Part shown: piece after piece, positions 1 through 8,330 of the stretch
Numbering within the stretch: the stretch's first letter is position 1
How the letters are laid out: each line of letters begins with the position of its first letter
Assembly: GCA_021373115.1 (NCBI GenBank)
Contig: JAJFTI010000010.1
Coordinates: 19,291-83,290 of the forward strand
Length of the DNA: 64,000 nucleotides
Origin: Eubacteriales bacterium
GTDB lineage: Bacteria > Bacillota > Clostridia > Christensenellales > CAG-138
Reading direction: 5' to 3'
Notes under the pieces: generated by a model
The model's database searches: none
Seen by the model: the letters and a program-made list of their open reading frames with translations, nothing else
Told to the model about the DNA's origin: nothing
Made by a program: the position numbers and the translations under genes

Positions 1-1329
1 CCCGCGCCGGGAACGCGAATTTCGCGGATTACGGCGCTGCAAAACGATATCACCATGGCGCTTGCCGCGCCGCGCCTGCGCATGGAAGCGCCAATCCCCG
101 GCAAAAATGCCATTGGCGTGGAAATTCCGAATAAGAGCTCCGCGTTCGTTGTCCTGCGGGACATTATCGAGAGCCGTGAATTCCGCTCAAGCGAATCCCC
201 CATCACCATGGCGTTTGGCCGGGAAGCAAGCGGTAAAATTATCGTTGCGGATTTGGCCAAGATGCCGCATCTGCTCATTGCGGGCGCAACCGGCTCCGGC
301 AAGAGCGTGTGCATCAACGATATTATCGTCAGCATGGTCTATAAATCGTCGCCGGACGACGTACGGTTCATCCTTGTCGATCCGAAGCGCGTGGAAATGT
401 CCATGTACGGCTCTTTGCCGCATCTGCTGATTCCGGTTGTCACGGAGTCCAAGAAGGCCGCGGGCGCCATGCGCTGGGCGGTCAACGAGATGACGCGCCG
501 CTATAAGCTGTTTGCCGAGGTCGGCGCGCGCAGTCTGGAGAAATACAACGAAAAGGTCGCCGGAACGGAAGAACATCTGCCGCGTATTGTCATTATTATC
601 GACGAGCTGGCCGATCTTATGGGAGTTGCACCGGAGGATGTTGAGGATAGCATCCAGCGCATTGCGCAATTGGGCCGTGCGGCGGGCGTCCATCTGATCC
701 TTGCGACACAGCGGCCGGACGCAACCGTCATTACGGGGCTGATTAAGGCAAATATCAATTCCCGTGCGGCGTTTGCCGTCAACTCCGCAACCAACAGCCG
801 TATCATTTTAGATATGAGCGGCGCGGAAAAACTCCTCGGGCAGGGCGACATGCTCTTCCATCCGGACGGGTCTGCAAAACCGACACGCCTGCAATGTTCC
901 TATATTTCGGACGAGGAAGTGGAACGCATCGTTCAGTATTTTAAGGAGAAATCGCGGCCGGCATTCAACAATCAGATTTTGGCCGATGTTTCCACCATGG
1001 AGAAATCCGGTGCAACCGGCGGCGTATTCGGCGAAGGCAAGCAGGAGGACGAACTGCTCGGCGAGGCGGTTCGCGTGGTATTCGAGCACGGCCAAGCCAG
1101 TACCAGCATGATTCAACGGAGGCTCCGCGTCGGTTACGGCCGCGCTTCCCGCCTCATCGACATCATGGAGCAGAAAGGCTATGTCGGCGGCTTCAACGGC
1201 AGCAAAGCGCGCGAAGTACTGATCAAACGGCATGAAATCGAAGAGCTCTTTGGCAGTGAAATACCGGTTGTAGACCCGCCGCAGCGCGAGCCCAATCCGA
1301 TGAGCGCCTTCTACAGCGACAGGGACTGA
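1..1329 (+). CDS. ftsK: DNA translocase FtsK/SpoIIIE, C-terminal part (5' end outside window)
   Basis: The frame is open from base 1, so the gene begins upstream; about 442 C-terminal residues are visible. FtsK/SpoIIIE proteins are septal ATPases that pump chromosomal DNA during division or sporulation. The first visible residues (PAPGTRISRI) belong to the alpha/beta core. Walker A GATGSGKS lies at about 283-306 and Walker B (IIIDELADLM) at about 595-624. The last about 70 residues form the winged-helix gamma domain that reads polar DNA sequences (VVFEHGQASTSMIQRRLRVG). The N-terminal membrane domain is outside the window, so FtsK and SpoIIIE cannot be told apart. rimO follows after 26 bp, consistent with one operon. 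Confidence 0.95.
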   Translation, partial: PAPGTRISRITALQNDITMALAAPRLRMEAPIPGKNAIGVEIPNKSSAFVVLRDIIESREFRSSESPITMAFGREASGKIIVADLAKMPHLLIAGATGSGKSVCINDIIVSMVYKSSPDDVRFILVDPKRVEMSMYGSLPHLLIPVVTESKKAAGAMRWAVNEMTRRYKLFAEVGARSLEKYNEKVAGTEEHLPRIVIIIDELADLMGVAPEDVEDSIQRIAQLGRAAGVHLILATQRPDATVITGLIKANINSRAAFAVNSATNSRIILDMSGAEKLLGQGDMLFHPDGSAKPTRLQCSYISDEEVERIVQYFKEKSRPAFNNQILADVSTMEKSGATGGVFGEGKQEDELLGEAVRVVFEHGQASTSMIQRRLRVGYGRASRLIDIMEQKGYVGGFNGSKAREVLIKRHEIEELFGSEIPVVDPPQREPNPMSAFYSDRD

Positions 1330-1355
1330 ACTATCTTTTCCAAAGGAGCGACCAT

Positions 1356-2651
1356 ATGGCGACCATTGGCGTGATCTCGCTCGGCTGCGCTAAAAACCAG
1401 GTGGATACGGAGCGCATGCTGGGTTTGCTGACCGGAGCGGGACACGGGCTGACAAACGACCCCGCCGAGGCGGATATCCTGATCGTAAACACCTGCGGAT
1501 TCATTGAAAGCGCCAAGCAGGAGTCCATCAACGCCATACTCGAAATGGCGCAGTATAAAAACAGCGGGCGTTGCAAGCGCCTTGTCGTGACCGGTTGCCT
1601 TTCGGAGCGTTATCGCAGGGAGCTGGCGGAAGCGATGCCGGAAATCGATCTGCTGCTCGGCGTTCGGGAATACGAAACCCTTCCCCGATTGCTCGGCGGA
1701 GCGGCGGATGCGCCGCACTGCGGACCGGGCACGTCGCGCGTGCTGACCACGCCGCCCTATCGCGCCTATCTGCGCATTGCGGACGGTTGCGACAACCGAT
1801 GCGCCTATTGCGCAATTCCGCTGATTCGCGGCAATCTCAAAAGCGAGCCGCTTGAGGAGCTTGTGGACGAAGCGAAGCGCCTTGCCGGCGGCGGCGTACG
1901 CGAGCTGACCCTGATTGCGCAGGATACCTCCGGTTACGGAAGAGATCGATATGGAGCGCCGAAGCTCCTCGACCTCCTTGACCGGCTGGAGCGTATCGAC
2001 GGCATTCACTGGCTCCGCGTGCTCTACACCTATCCGGATACGGTTTCGCCGGAGCTGATCGACCGCTTCCGCGCGGGCGGCAAAATCGTTCCCTATCTGG
2101 ATATGCCGCTGCAGCACACGGAGGACGAAATGCTCCGCGCCATGCGCCGCAGAGGCGACCAGGCACATATACGCGGGATTTTGGAGTATGTGGAAACACA
2201 TGCGCCGGAATTCATGCTTCGAACCACGCTGATGGTCGGCTTTCCCGGCGAAACGGACGCGTTGTTTTCGCGCATGCTCCGCTTCATTCGTGAACATCCT
2301 TTCGACCGCGTCGGTGCGTTTGCCTTCTCGGCAGAGGAAGGAACGGCGGCAGCGAGCCTGCCGGACCAGGTGCCGGAGGAAGTACGCCAGGAGCGTCTCC
2401 AGATTCTTATGGAAGCGCAGCGCGAGATTTCCCGCGCGCGGAACGAACGGCGGATCGGCCAGACCGTTGAGGTGCTCGTTGAAGGTACGGATGGCGCGCG
2501 CACCTATGGCCGAAGCTACGCGGAAGCGCCGGATGTGGACGGAAAAGTATACCTGACGAACGCAGCGGATCTTCCCGCGGGAACTTTCGTTCCGGTGCGC
2601 CTTACGCAGGCCGGTGAATACGATATGTTCGGTGAGCGGCTGCCCCTGTAG
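1356..2651 (+). CDS. rimO: Ribosomal protein S12 methylthiotransferase RimO
   Basis: Radical-SAM enzyme that adds a methylthio group to an aspartate of ribosomal protein S12. The 431-residue protein has the usual three parts: an N-terminal MTTase domain with the signature SLGCAKNQVDTE and two further cysteines (NTCGF, VTGCLSE), a radical-SAM core with the CxxxCxxC cluster motif CDNRCAYC, and a C-terminal TRAM domain. GCAKN plus the overall length favour RimO over the tRNA enzyme MiaB. An AAAGGAG site precedes the ATG. It sits between ftsK and pgsA, an arrangement common in Clostridia. Confidence 0.95.
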   Translation: MATIGVISLGCAKNQVDTERMLGLLTGAGHGLTNDPAEADILIVNTCGFIESAKQESINAILEMAQYKNSGRCKRLVVTGCLSERYRRELAEAMPEIDLLLGVREYETLPRLLGGAADAPHCGPGTSRVLTTPPYRAYLRIADGCDNRCAYCAIPLIRGNLKSEPLEELVDEAKRLAGGGVRELTLIAQDTSGYGRDRYGAPKLLDLLDRLERIDGIHWLRVLYTYPDTVSPELIDRFRAGGKIVPYLDMPLQHTEDEMLRAMRRRGDQAHIRGILEYVETHAPEFMLRTTLMVGFPGETDALFSRMLRFIREHPFDRVGAFAFSAEEGTAAASLPDQVPEEVRQERLQILMEAQREISRARNERRIGQTVEVLVEGTDGARTYGRSYAEAPDVDGKVYLTNAADLPAGTFVPVRLTQAGEYDMFGERLPL

Positions 2652-2677
2652 TACGATTTAAAGGAAGAACAAGCTGA

Positions 2678-3268
2678 TTGGAAAAAGCAATGGAACAAAT
2701 CAATCCGGTAAAGAAAAATAAGATGAATCTGCCGAACCGGCTGACGATTTTTCGAATGCTGCTCGTGCCGCTCCTGGTTGTCGTGTTTTCCTTTGAAGCA
2801 TGGCTCCCGGGCTGGAACTATTGGGCGGCAGGCATCTTTTTCGTCGCGGACATGACGGACATTGTGGACGGTTATATCGCCCGGAAGAGAAACCAGATTA
2901 CGAACTTCGGGAAGTTGATGGATCCCATTGCGGACAAGCTGCTGTTTTGTTCCGCATTCATCTCCATGACCTATAACGGGATGCTCAACCCCGTCCTCTG
3001 CATCATTTTCGTCGGGCGCGAAATCATTGTTTCCGGTTTTCGTCTTGTCACCGCGGGCAGCGGCAAGATCATTGCGGCAAACTGGCTTGGCAAGCTGAAA
3101 TCAACGCTGCAGGTAATCGCCATTCTGGCGACCTTGCTGAAGAATCCCCTTTTCTCGATCTGGAATTTCCCGTTTGACTTCGGGGTCATGTGCACCGCGG
3201 CGGTGTTCACGGTCTGGTCCGCGGTGGATTATATCCTGGCAAATAAAAACGCGGTGGACTGGAACTGA
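2678..3268 (+). CDS. pgsA: CDP-diacylglycerol-glycerol-3-phosphate 3-phosphatidyltransferase
   Basis: Makes phosphatidylglycerophosphate from CDP-diacylglycerol and glycerol-3-phosphate in the membrane. The CDP-alcohol phosphotransferase signature D-x2-DG-x2-AR-x8-G-x3-D-x3-D is intact (DIVDGYIAR, then G and two Asp in GKLMDPIAD). Several hydrophobic segments follow, and 196 residues is normal for PgsA. The start is uncertain: a TTG at 2678 is 10 nt after AAGGAAG (2661-2667), while the in-frame ATG at 2690 is 22 nt away, so TTG is preferred. Neighbours are rimO upstream and cinA downstream. Confidence 0.92.
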   Translation: MEKAMEQINPVKKNKMNLPNRLTIFRMLLVPLLVVVFSFEAWLPGWNYWAAGIFFVADMTDIVDGYIARKRNQITNFGKLMDPIADKLLFCSAFISMTYNGMLNPVLCIIFVGREIIVSGFRLVTAGSGKIIAANWLGKLKSTLQVIAILATLLKNPLFSIWNFPFDFGVMCTAAVFTVWSAVDYILANKNAVDWN

Positions 3269-3369
3269 CCGCACTTTAAAAATCGCCGCCCTCCGCGCCG
3301 CGCGAATGCGCGGGCAATCATTGAATTTATGCGGAAAACCGCCGCTTTGGATAAGGAAGTGAACTCACT

Positions 3370-4602
3370 ATGATCGCAGAAATCGTCTCGGTCGGCACCG
3401 AACTTCTCATGGGACAGGTTGTCAATACGGACGCGCAGTTCATCGCCCAGGGCCTTGCGCCGCTCGGGTTTCAAGTGTATTACCACACGACCGTCGGGGA
3501 CAACGTAAAGCGGCTGACCGCCGTGGTGCATCAGGCGGTCGAGCGTTCGGATGTGGTCGTGTTTACCGGCGGGCTTGGCCCGACGGACGACGACCTGACC
3601 AAGGAAACCGTCGCCGCAGCGTTGGGGTTAACGGTGGAGCCAATTCCGGAAGAGGTCGAACGTCTGACGCAGCACTTTGCTTCCCGCGGGTACGAATTTA
3701 CGCCCAACAATCTCAAACAGGCAAGTTTCCCGAAGAGCGCTTTGATTCTGCCTAACGCGTTCGGCACGGCGCCGGGCTGCATTATGACCGCCGAAAATAA
3801 GACGGCGATCCTGCTCCCCGGTCCGCCGCGGGAGCTCTTCCCCATGTTTCAAAACCACGTCATGCCCTATCTGGAGCGGCTGAGCGGAAACAAACTCTAT
3901 TCACGCGAGCTGCGCATTTTTGGCAAGGGCGAGTCGAGCGTTACCTACGAACTGCGGGACATCATCGAAAACCAAACGAATCCGACCGTCGCGCCCTATG
4001 TGAAAACCGGTGAAGTTACTTTGCGGGTGACCGCGCTCTGCCAGAACGACGCGGAGGGTGAAGCGCTTGCCCGGCCGATGATCGCCGCGATTCTCGAGCG
4101 GTTAGGTGATGTTGTATATTCCACGGTTGGAGAATCCTTGCCGGAAACCTGCGCGCGCATGCTCACGGACGACCGGCAAACGCTCGCCGTTGCCGAAAGC
4201 TGCACGGGCGGACTGCTCGCCAGCGAGCTTGTCGCCATTCCCGGCTGTTCCAAATTTCTGCTCGAAGGCTGCGTCGCCTATTCGGACGCGGCGAAGGTGC
4301 GCCGCCTCGGCGTGAAGCAGGAAACCCTGGATGCGTTTGGCGCGGTCAGCGAGCAATGCGCACGGGAGATGGCGGAAGGTATCCGGGCTTCCTCGGGAGC
4401 CGGCTATGCGCTCGCGACAACGGGATTCGCCGGGCCGGACGGCGGAACGGATGAAAATCCGGTTGGAACGGTTTATATTGCCCTCGCAAGCCACAGCGGA
4501 ACAGAAGTCAAGCACATCCGGCTCTTTGGCGAACGCGCCCGCATCCGTGAGATCGCCTGCCTGCATGCGTTTGACCTGCTCCGCAGAAAGCTCTGCCTGT
4601 AA
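3370..4602 (+). CDS. cinA: CinA family protein (nicotinamide-nucleotide amidohydrolase)
   Basis: 410-residue, full-length two-domain CinA. The N-terminal molybdopterin-binding-like (COG1058) domain begins MIAEIVSVGTELLMG and contains FTGGLGPTDDDLT. The C-terminal domain (about residues 260-410) carries the AESCTGG signature of the NMN deamidase family. The family recycles pyridine nucleotides and was first linked to competence because cinA often precedes recA, as it does here. A 101-bp gap separates it from pgsA; the GGAAGTGA-type ribosome site precedes the ATG. Confidence 0.95.
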   Translation: MIAEIVSVGTELLMGQVVNTDAQFIAQGLAPLGFQVYYHTTVGDNVKRLTAVVHQAVERSDVVVFTGGLGPTDDDLTKETVAAALGLTVEPIPEEVERLTQHFASRGYEFTPNNLKQASFPKSALILPNAFGTAPGCIMTAENKTAILLPGPPRELFPMFQNHVMPYLERLSGNKLYSRELRIFGKGESSVTYELRDIIENQTNPTVAPYVKTGEVTLRVTALCQNDAEGEALARPMIAAILERLGDVVYSTVGESLPETCARMLTDDRQTLAVAESCTGGLLASELVAIPGCSKFLLEGCVAYSDAAKVRRLGVKQETLDAFGAVSEQCAREMAEGIRASSGAGYALATTGFAGPDGGTDENPVGTVYIALASHSGTEVKHIRLFGERARIREIACLHAFDLLRRKLCL

Positions 4603-4655
4603 CCATTCGCTCGTTTCGCTCCGGCGTTTGACGCGCGGAAAAAATCGCAAAAACG

Positions 4656-4685
4656 CTGTACGATGCGTCCCGTCTCGTGTATAAT
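4656..4685 (+). promoter_or_regulatory. Candidate promoter for recA
   Basis: A perfect TATAAT -10 box lies at 4680-4685 in the 217-bp gap between cinA and recA. The -35 element is poor (TGTACG at 4656-4661, 18-bp spacing). It would give a leader of roughly 130 nt. A weak LexA-like half site (CGAAC at 4783-4787) lies in the leader but lacks a proper second half. Confidence 0.4.
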
Positions 4686-4819
4686 GGCAGAAGTGACATG
4701 CGATCAATTGTTCCCATCCGATAAGCACCACAGAACGTCACACCGCAGATTCGTATTGATGAATCTGGAATAGATACCCGATCGAACGATAGATTGCAAC
4801 AATCGAAAGGAACACCAAG

Positions 4820-5992
4820 ATGGTCGAAAAAGAAAAAGCGCTGGAGATTGCCCTCAGTCAAATCGAAAAACAGTTTGGCAAGGGCGCGATCATGAAGCTC
4901 GGCGACGCGGCTGCCCGCACGCCGGTTGCAACCATTTCAACGGGCTGTCTTCCGCTGGATTATGCGCTCGGCGTGGGCGGTATTCCGCGCGGCAGGGTTG
5001 TCGAGATCTTCGGGCCGGAATCCTCCGGTAAAACGACGATTGCGCTTCATATCGTTGCCGAAGCGCAGAAGACCGGCGGCACCGCCGCGTTCATCGATGC
5101 GGAACACGCGCTCGATCCCGTCTACGCGGAAGCGGTCGGCGTGAAGGTGGACGATCTCTACGTTTCCCAGCCGGATACCGGCGAACAGGCGCTCGAGATT
5201 ACGGAAGCGCTTGTGCGCAGCGGCGCAATCGACGTGGTCGTCGTAGACTCCGTCGCCGCGCTCGTACCGAAGGCGGAAATCGAGGGAGACATGGGCGACG
5301 CGCACGTCGGCCTGCAGGCGCGGCTCATGAGCCAGGCGCTTCGAAAGCTCACCGGTGCGATCAATAAATCCAACACGGTCGTCATATTTATCAACCAGCT
5401 GCGTGAAAAGGTCGGCGTCATGTTTGGCAATCCCGAAACCACGCCGGGCGGCAAAGCGCTCAAGTTCTACGCAAGTGTGCGCCTGGATGTACGCCGGATC
5501 GACGCGCTGAAAAACGGCACGGATATCATTGGCAACCGCACGCGCGTCAAGGTCGTGAAAAACAAGGTCGCGCCGCCGTTTAAATCCGCGGAATTCGACA
5601 TGCTCTATGGCGAAGGCATTTCCAAGGAAGGTTCGCTGGTCGATCTTGCAGTGGATAAAAAACTCATCGTCAAAAGCGGCGCCTGGTATGCCTACGGCGA
5701 TATGCGCATTGCGCAGGGCCGCGACAATACGCGGCTGTTCCTCAAGGACAATCCGGAGTTCGCGCAGAAGCTCGAAAAGCAGCTTCGCGAGATCTTTGAG
5801 CAGGAACGCAAGCAGATTGTCGCCGACCAGGAAGCAAAACGCAAAGCGTCTCAAACCGCTTATGCGGCGTCCGGAGCGGCGCAGGCCGCGGCACAGACGG
5901 AGGTCAAGCGCCGTGCGGTTCCGGTTCCTGCCGCCGCCCCCGCAAGACCCGCTGAAGACTCGGAAAATCCGTTTTCTGAAACCGACGACTGA
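4820..5992 (+). CDS. recA: Recombinase RecA
   Basis: Strand-exchange ATPase of homologous recombination and co-protease of the SOS response. All hallmarks are present: Walker A GPESSGKT at residues 65-72, [10 protein letters not shown], the DNA-binding loop region around [13 protein letters not shown] and the core [16 protein letters not shown]. At 390 residues it is slightly longer than usual because of an Ala/Arg-rich linker, and it ends in the typical acidic tail ([12 protein letters not shown]). The ATG follows GAAAGGAACACCAAG. The usual downstream partner rny is absent; a strong terminator and a convergent gene pair follow instead. Confidence 0.98.
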   Translation: MVEKEKALEIALSQIEKQFGKGAIMKLGDAAARTPVATISTGCLPLDYALGVGGIPRGRVVEIFGPESSGKTTIALHIVAEAQKTGGTAAFIDAEHALDPVYAEAVGVKVDDLYVSQPDTGEQALEITEALVRSGAIDVVVVDSVAALVPKAEIEGDMGDAHVGLQARLMSQALRKLTGAINKSNTVVIFINQLREKVGVMFGNPETTPGGKALKFYASVRLDVRRIDALKNGTDIIGNRTRVKVVKNKVAPPFKSAEFDMLYGEGISKEGSLVDLAVDKKLIVKSGAWYAYGDMRIAQGRDNTRLFLKDNPEFAQKLEKQLREIFEQERKQIVADQEAKRKASQTAYAASGAAQAAAQTEVKRRAVPVPAAAPARPAEDSENPFSETDD

Positions 5993-6026
5993 TGTAAAGT
6001 CATTTCGAACAAGCGTATGAAAAAGG

Positions 6027-6064
6027 CGCTGCCGGTGTTCCGGCAGCGTCTTTCGTTTTTTAAA
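6027..6064. terminator. Rho-independent terminator after recA, probably bidirectional
   Basis: Nine-bp perfect stem CGCTGCCGG/CCGGCAGCG (6027-6035 and 6040-6048) with loop TGTT, followed by a T-rich tail (TCTTTCGTTTTTT) on the plus strand. An A-run at 6021-6024 gives T residues on the minus strand, where the DUF3267 gene ends at 6068. Confidence 0.85.
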
Positions 6065-6067
6065 AAA

Positions 6068-6628
6068 TTATCGGTTGGAATACAGCGTCATTCCCGTGCC
6101 CGTGTCGCGAATCAATACCGCGTTCTGCGCGCGGACAATCTGCGCGCCTACATAGATATCCCCCGCCGCACCGGAGATGTTGACAATTTGAATGATGTAG
6201 AAAAACCAAAACCACGATTCGTAGAACCGAATGTTGAGCACCGCCAGCACCGCGCCCAGCAGCACCACCGGCGCAAACGCGATCATCAGATATTGTCTCC
6301 TCCCAAATAGCGCGTCGCTGCCGGCATAGGCGTAGAGTCCCGTAAACCCGTAGCGCGGTTTCACCCCGGAAAAGCCCTTCATCAATATGCCGTGGATCAG
6401 CTCGTGCAGTACCATATAAAGGAGGATGGAAACCAGCAGCAGTATCGTATTGATGATGGTTTGAATCCCCAGAAACAAATTCGTGAAAGGCGGGCAAATG
6501 GCAAACCCGAGCGCCGCCATACCGCAAAGGATGCCGAGCGCAAGAATATTGACAAGGATTGCTTCCTTACGGTTGCTCATCAGGTCGATCCGCTTGATTT
6601 CACGGTATCCTTGGGGAAGCTGTCTCAT
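6068..6628 (-). CDS. DUF3267-type membrane zinc metalloprotease-like protein
   Basis: 186-residue integral membrane protein. Hydrophobic segments lie at about residues 25-45 and 55-75, with more in the C-terminal half. The second is followed by HELIHG, an HExxH zinc-metalloprotease motif, in the context typical of DUF3267 (VLHELIHGILMKGF). The family resembles intramembrane site-2-like peptidases, but its substrates are unknown. Its ATG overlaps the stop of the upstream DUF2087 gene by 4 bp (6625-6628), so the two are translationally coupled. Transcription runs toward recA and ends at the shared hairpin. Confidence 0.75.
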   Translation of the reverse strand: MRQLPQGYREIKRIDLMSNRKEAILVNILALGILCGMAALGFAICPPFTNLFLGIQTIINTILLLVSILLYMVLHELIHGILMKGFSGVKPRYGFTGLYAYAGSDALFGRRQYLMIAFAPVVLLGAVLAVLNIRFYESWFWFFYIIQIVNISGAAGDIYVGAQIVRAQNAVLIRDTGTGMTLYSNR

Positions 6629-6960
6629 TCCCGTTCCTCTTTCTTTTCGGGATTACGCCAGTAGCGGCTTCCATCCCGAAGTCGAATCAGCCAGCCGCTT
6701 TCAATCAGCCCGCGGCGCAGAAGGAACAAATCGCCAAAGGTATGCCACGAAGCAAGAACCGCATTGACCTCGTGTTCGGAATAGTCCTTTCCGGGTGAGA
6801 ATTTCTGCGCAAGATAGGCGTATACCTGATCCTGGACCGTTTTCTTGGCCGGCCAGAGCTTCAGTTTGCCTTCTTCGTCTAAAAATCGTTCGATTCCCTG
6901 CTGCACTTGACGCTTCCTCCGCATTCGCAGCGCCGCCAGATAACCGCTTTCAGCCTGCAA
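6625..6960 (-). CDS. DUF2087 domain protein
   Basis: 111 residues. The segment FLDEEGKLKLWPAKK through WHTFGDLFLLRRGLIESGWL and the end SRYWRNPEK fit the DUF2087 family, a small winged-helix-like domain often fused to or placed beside metalloregulator or acetyltransferase domains. Here it stands alone and is coupled by a 4-bp overlap to the DUF3267 membrane protease. Inference: it could regulate or bind nucleic acid for that neighbour. No direct functional motif is seen. Confidence 0.7.
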   Translation of the reverse strand: MQAESGYLAALRMRRKRQVQQGIERFLDEEGKLKLWPAKKTVQDQVYAYLAQKFSPGKDYSEHEVNAVLASWHTFGDLFLLRRGLIESGWLIRLRDGSRYWRNPEKKEERE

Positions 6961-7102
6961 TCATTCGTTTGCCGGTTCAGCGATCTGCATGGCGCCCGCT
7001 TCCTATGCAATATTCTCACAAAACGCGGTAAAATTCAACCTTCGCCGCGTAGAGTTCGTGAATCGTTCACGAAGGATCGGCGCATTCCACCCGTCCCCGC
7101 GG

Positions 7103-7131
7103 TAGTCAAATCGTCTTTCCTATGGTATGAT
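7103..7131 (+). promoter_or_regulatory. Candidate promoter for the zinc-ribbon membrane protein
   Basis: Extended -10 TGGTATGAT (hexamer 7126-7131) with a partial -35 TAGTCA (7103-7108) at 17-bp spacing. The predicted start is about 20 nt before the ATG at 7158. The rest of the 197-bp divergent gap shows no clear feature. Confidence 0.5.
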
Positions 7132-7157
7132 GACGTATCACCCGGCTGGGGGAACAC

Positions 7158-7826
7158 ATGAAATATATCGTTTGCCCTCGTTGCAGAAATCTAAATACCG
7201 GCTGCGCCGCTTTCTGCCTCTTTTGTGGAAATGCGCTTAAACGAAACGCTCTGCGCGTTCCGCGTGAATCCGCGGGCTTGCCACGCGTAAAAAGGACGAT
7301 TGCCTTTCGTTTGCAAAGCGCGCTGTTTGTCCTTGCCGTGCTTACGGCGGCGGCGAGCGCGTTGTTTCCGTTCTTTTACCGGAGTAATTCCAATGCGATT
7401 ACCGAAATCCCGCCGATTCTGCCGGTACCTGCTCCCTCAAGCGCGGAGAAGGACGGTTTTTCCAAGGCCAGCGGAACCTACGCCGTACTTCTTTACCTCT
7501 CGGACGTTCAAACGGACGACCCCGCTACGCAGTCCGCGGCGGACGAAATTGCCGGCAAGCGGTTTGACGGCGGCATTACCCTTTCGGTCGATTCCAGCGG
7601 AACCGGATCGATTCAGATCGACCAGGCGTTTTTCTCGCCAAAGTCTATTGAAGTCACCGCGTTTCAGGATGAAAGCGGAACCCTTTCCGGGGATACGGTG
7701 TATGGTGTTGCGTTCCAGTCCGGTATGAGAATCTCGGTCGTATGCGTTTGTAAAAACGAATCGATCTCCGGATTCATCTGGCTCGACAGCGCAAAGTCTC
7801 ATATAGAATTTCTTTATTTTGGCTGA
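7158..7826 (+). CDS. Membrane-anchored zinc-ribbon protein of unknown function
   Basis: 222 residues. A zinc ribbon at the N-terminus (CPRC at 6-9, CLFC at 21-24) is followed by one hydrophobic segment (about residues 55-72) and an extracytoplasmic Ser/Thr/Gly-rich domain with repeated beta-strand patterns. This layout (short cytoplasmic zinc ribbon, one membrane helix, outer domain) is common among uncharacterised Firmicute envelope proteins. No enzyme motif is recognisable. GGGGGAAC precedes the ATG. It is monocistronic, with a 110-bp gap before the c-di-AMP receptor. Confidence 0.7.
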   Translation: MKYIVCPRCRNLNTGCAAFCLFCGNALKRNALRVPRESAGLPRVKRTIAFRLQSALFVLAVLTAAASALFPFFYRSNSNAITEIPPILPVPAPSSAEKDGFSKASGTYAVLLYLSDVQTDDPATQSAADEIAGKRFDGGITLSVDSSGTGSIQIDQAFFSPKSIEVTAFQDESGTLSGDTVYGVAFQSGMRISVVCVCKNESISGFIWLDSAKSHIEFLYFG

Positions 7827-7936
7827 TTCATTCCCGCCGGGCGTCATTCTTCCGCCGCATTGTCTTTGGGAATTTATCACGACCCATTCAGCAGAGAACC
7901 GGCAATCGCCTGATACGCAGAACGGAGGTTTAAATC

Positions 7937-8263
7937 ATGAAGTTGCTGCTTGCCATCGTACAAAACGATGATCAGAAGTCCCTGACCTACGCGTTGATCG
8001 AACGCAATATCAGCGTAACGCGCATTGCCAGCACCGGCGGATTTCTGCGCGGCGGAAACTCCACCCTGATGATCGGCGTGGAATCCGACCGCTTGCCGGA
8101 AACGCTGGAGATCATTCGGGAGCATTCCAGCCGAAGGCAGGTTGTCACCGTTCCCGCAACGGGTATTCCGCATAATATCGACAGCGTGACCATGCCGATT
8201 TCGGTTACGGTCGGCGGCGCAACCGTGTTTATTCTGGACGTGCAGGAAACCTATAAGTTCTAG
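7937..8263 (+). CDS. darA: Cyclic-di-AMP receptor, DarA/PstA family (PII-like)
   Basis: 108 residues, full length for the DUF970/YaaQ family. The MKLLLAIVQNDD start, the STGGFLRGGNSTLMIGVE loop and the conserved Asn-Ile-Asp segment match the PII-like c-di-AMP receptor of Firmicutes. It binds c-di-AMP as a trimer; downstream targets are not settled. In Bacillus the gene lies between tmk and holB. Here it is about 46 kb from holB and next to a MATE exporter gene, so the ancestral cluster has split. An ACGGAGG site precedes the ATG. Confidence 0.92.
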   Translation: MKLLLAIVQNDDQKSLTYALIERNISVTRIASTGGFLRGGNSTLMIGVESDRLPETLEIIREHSSRRQVVTVPATGIPHNIDSVTMPISVTVGGATVFILDVQETYKF

Positions 8264-8330
8264 TAAATTCCCCGTTCCGGCAGCGTGTCTGCCGAGTCTT
8301 CGCAAATTAAGGTTTGGATCAGACATTTTT

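Noticed and set aside
4783..4796. LexA (SOS) box upstream of recA
   Set aside because: Only the first half CGAAC fits; the second half GATTG matches the GTTCG arm poorly.
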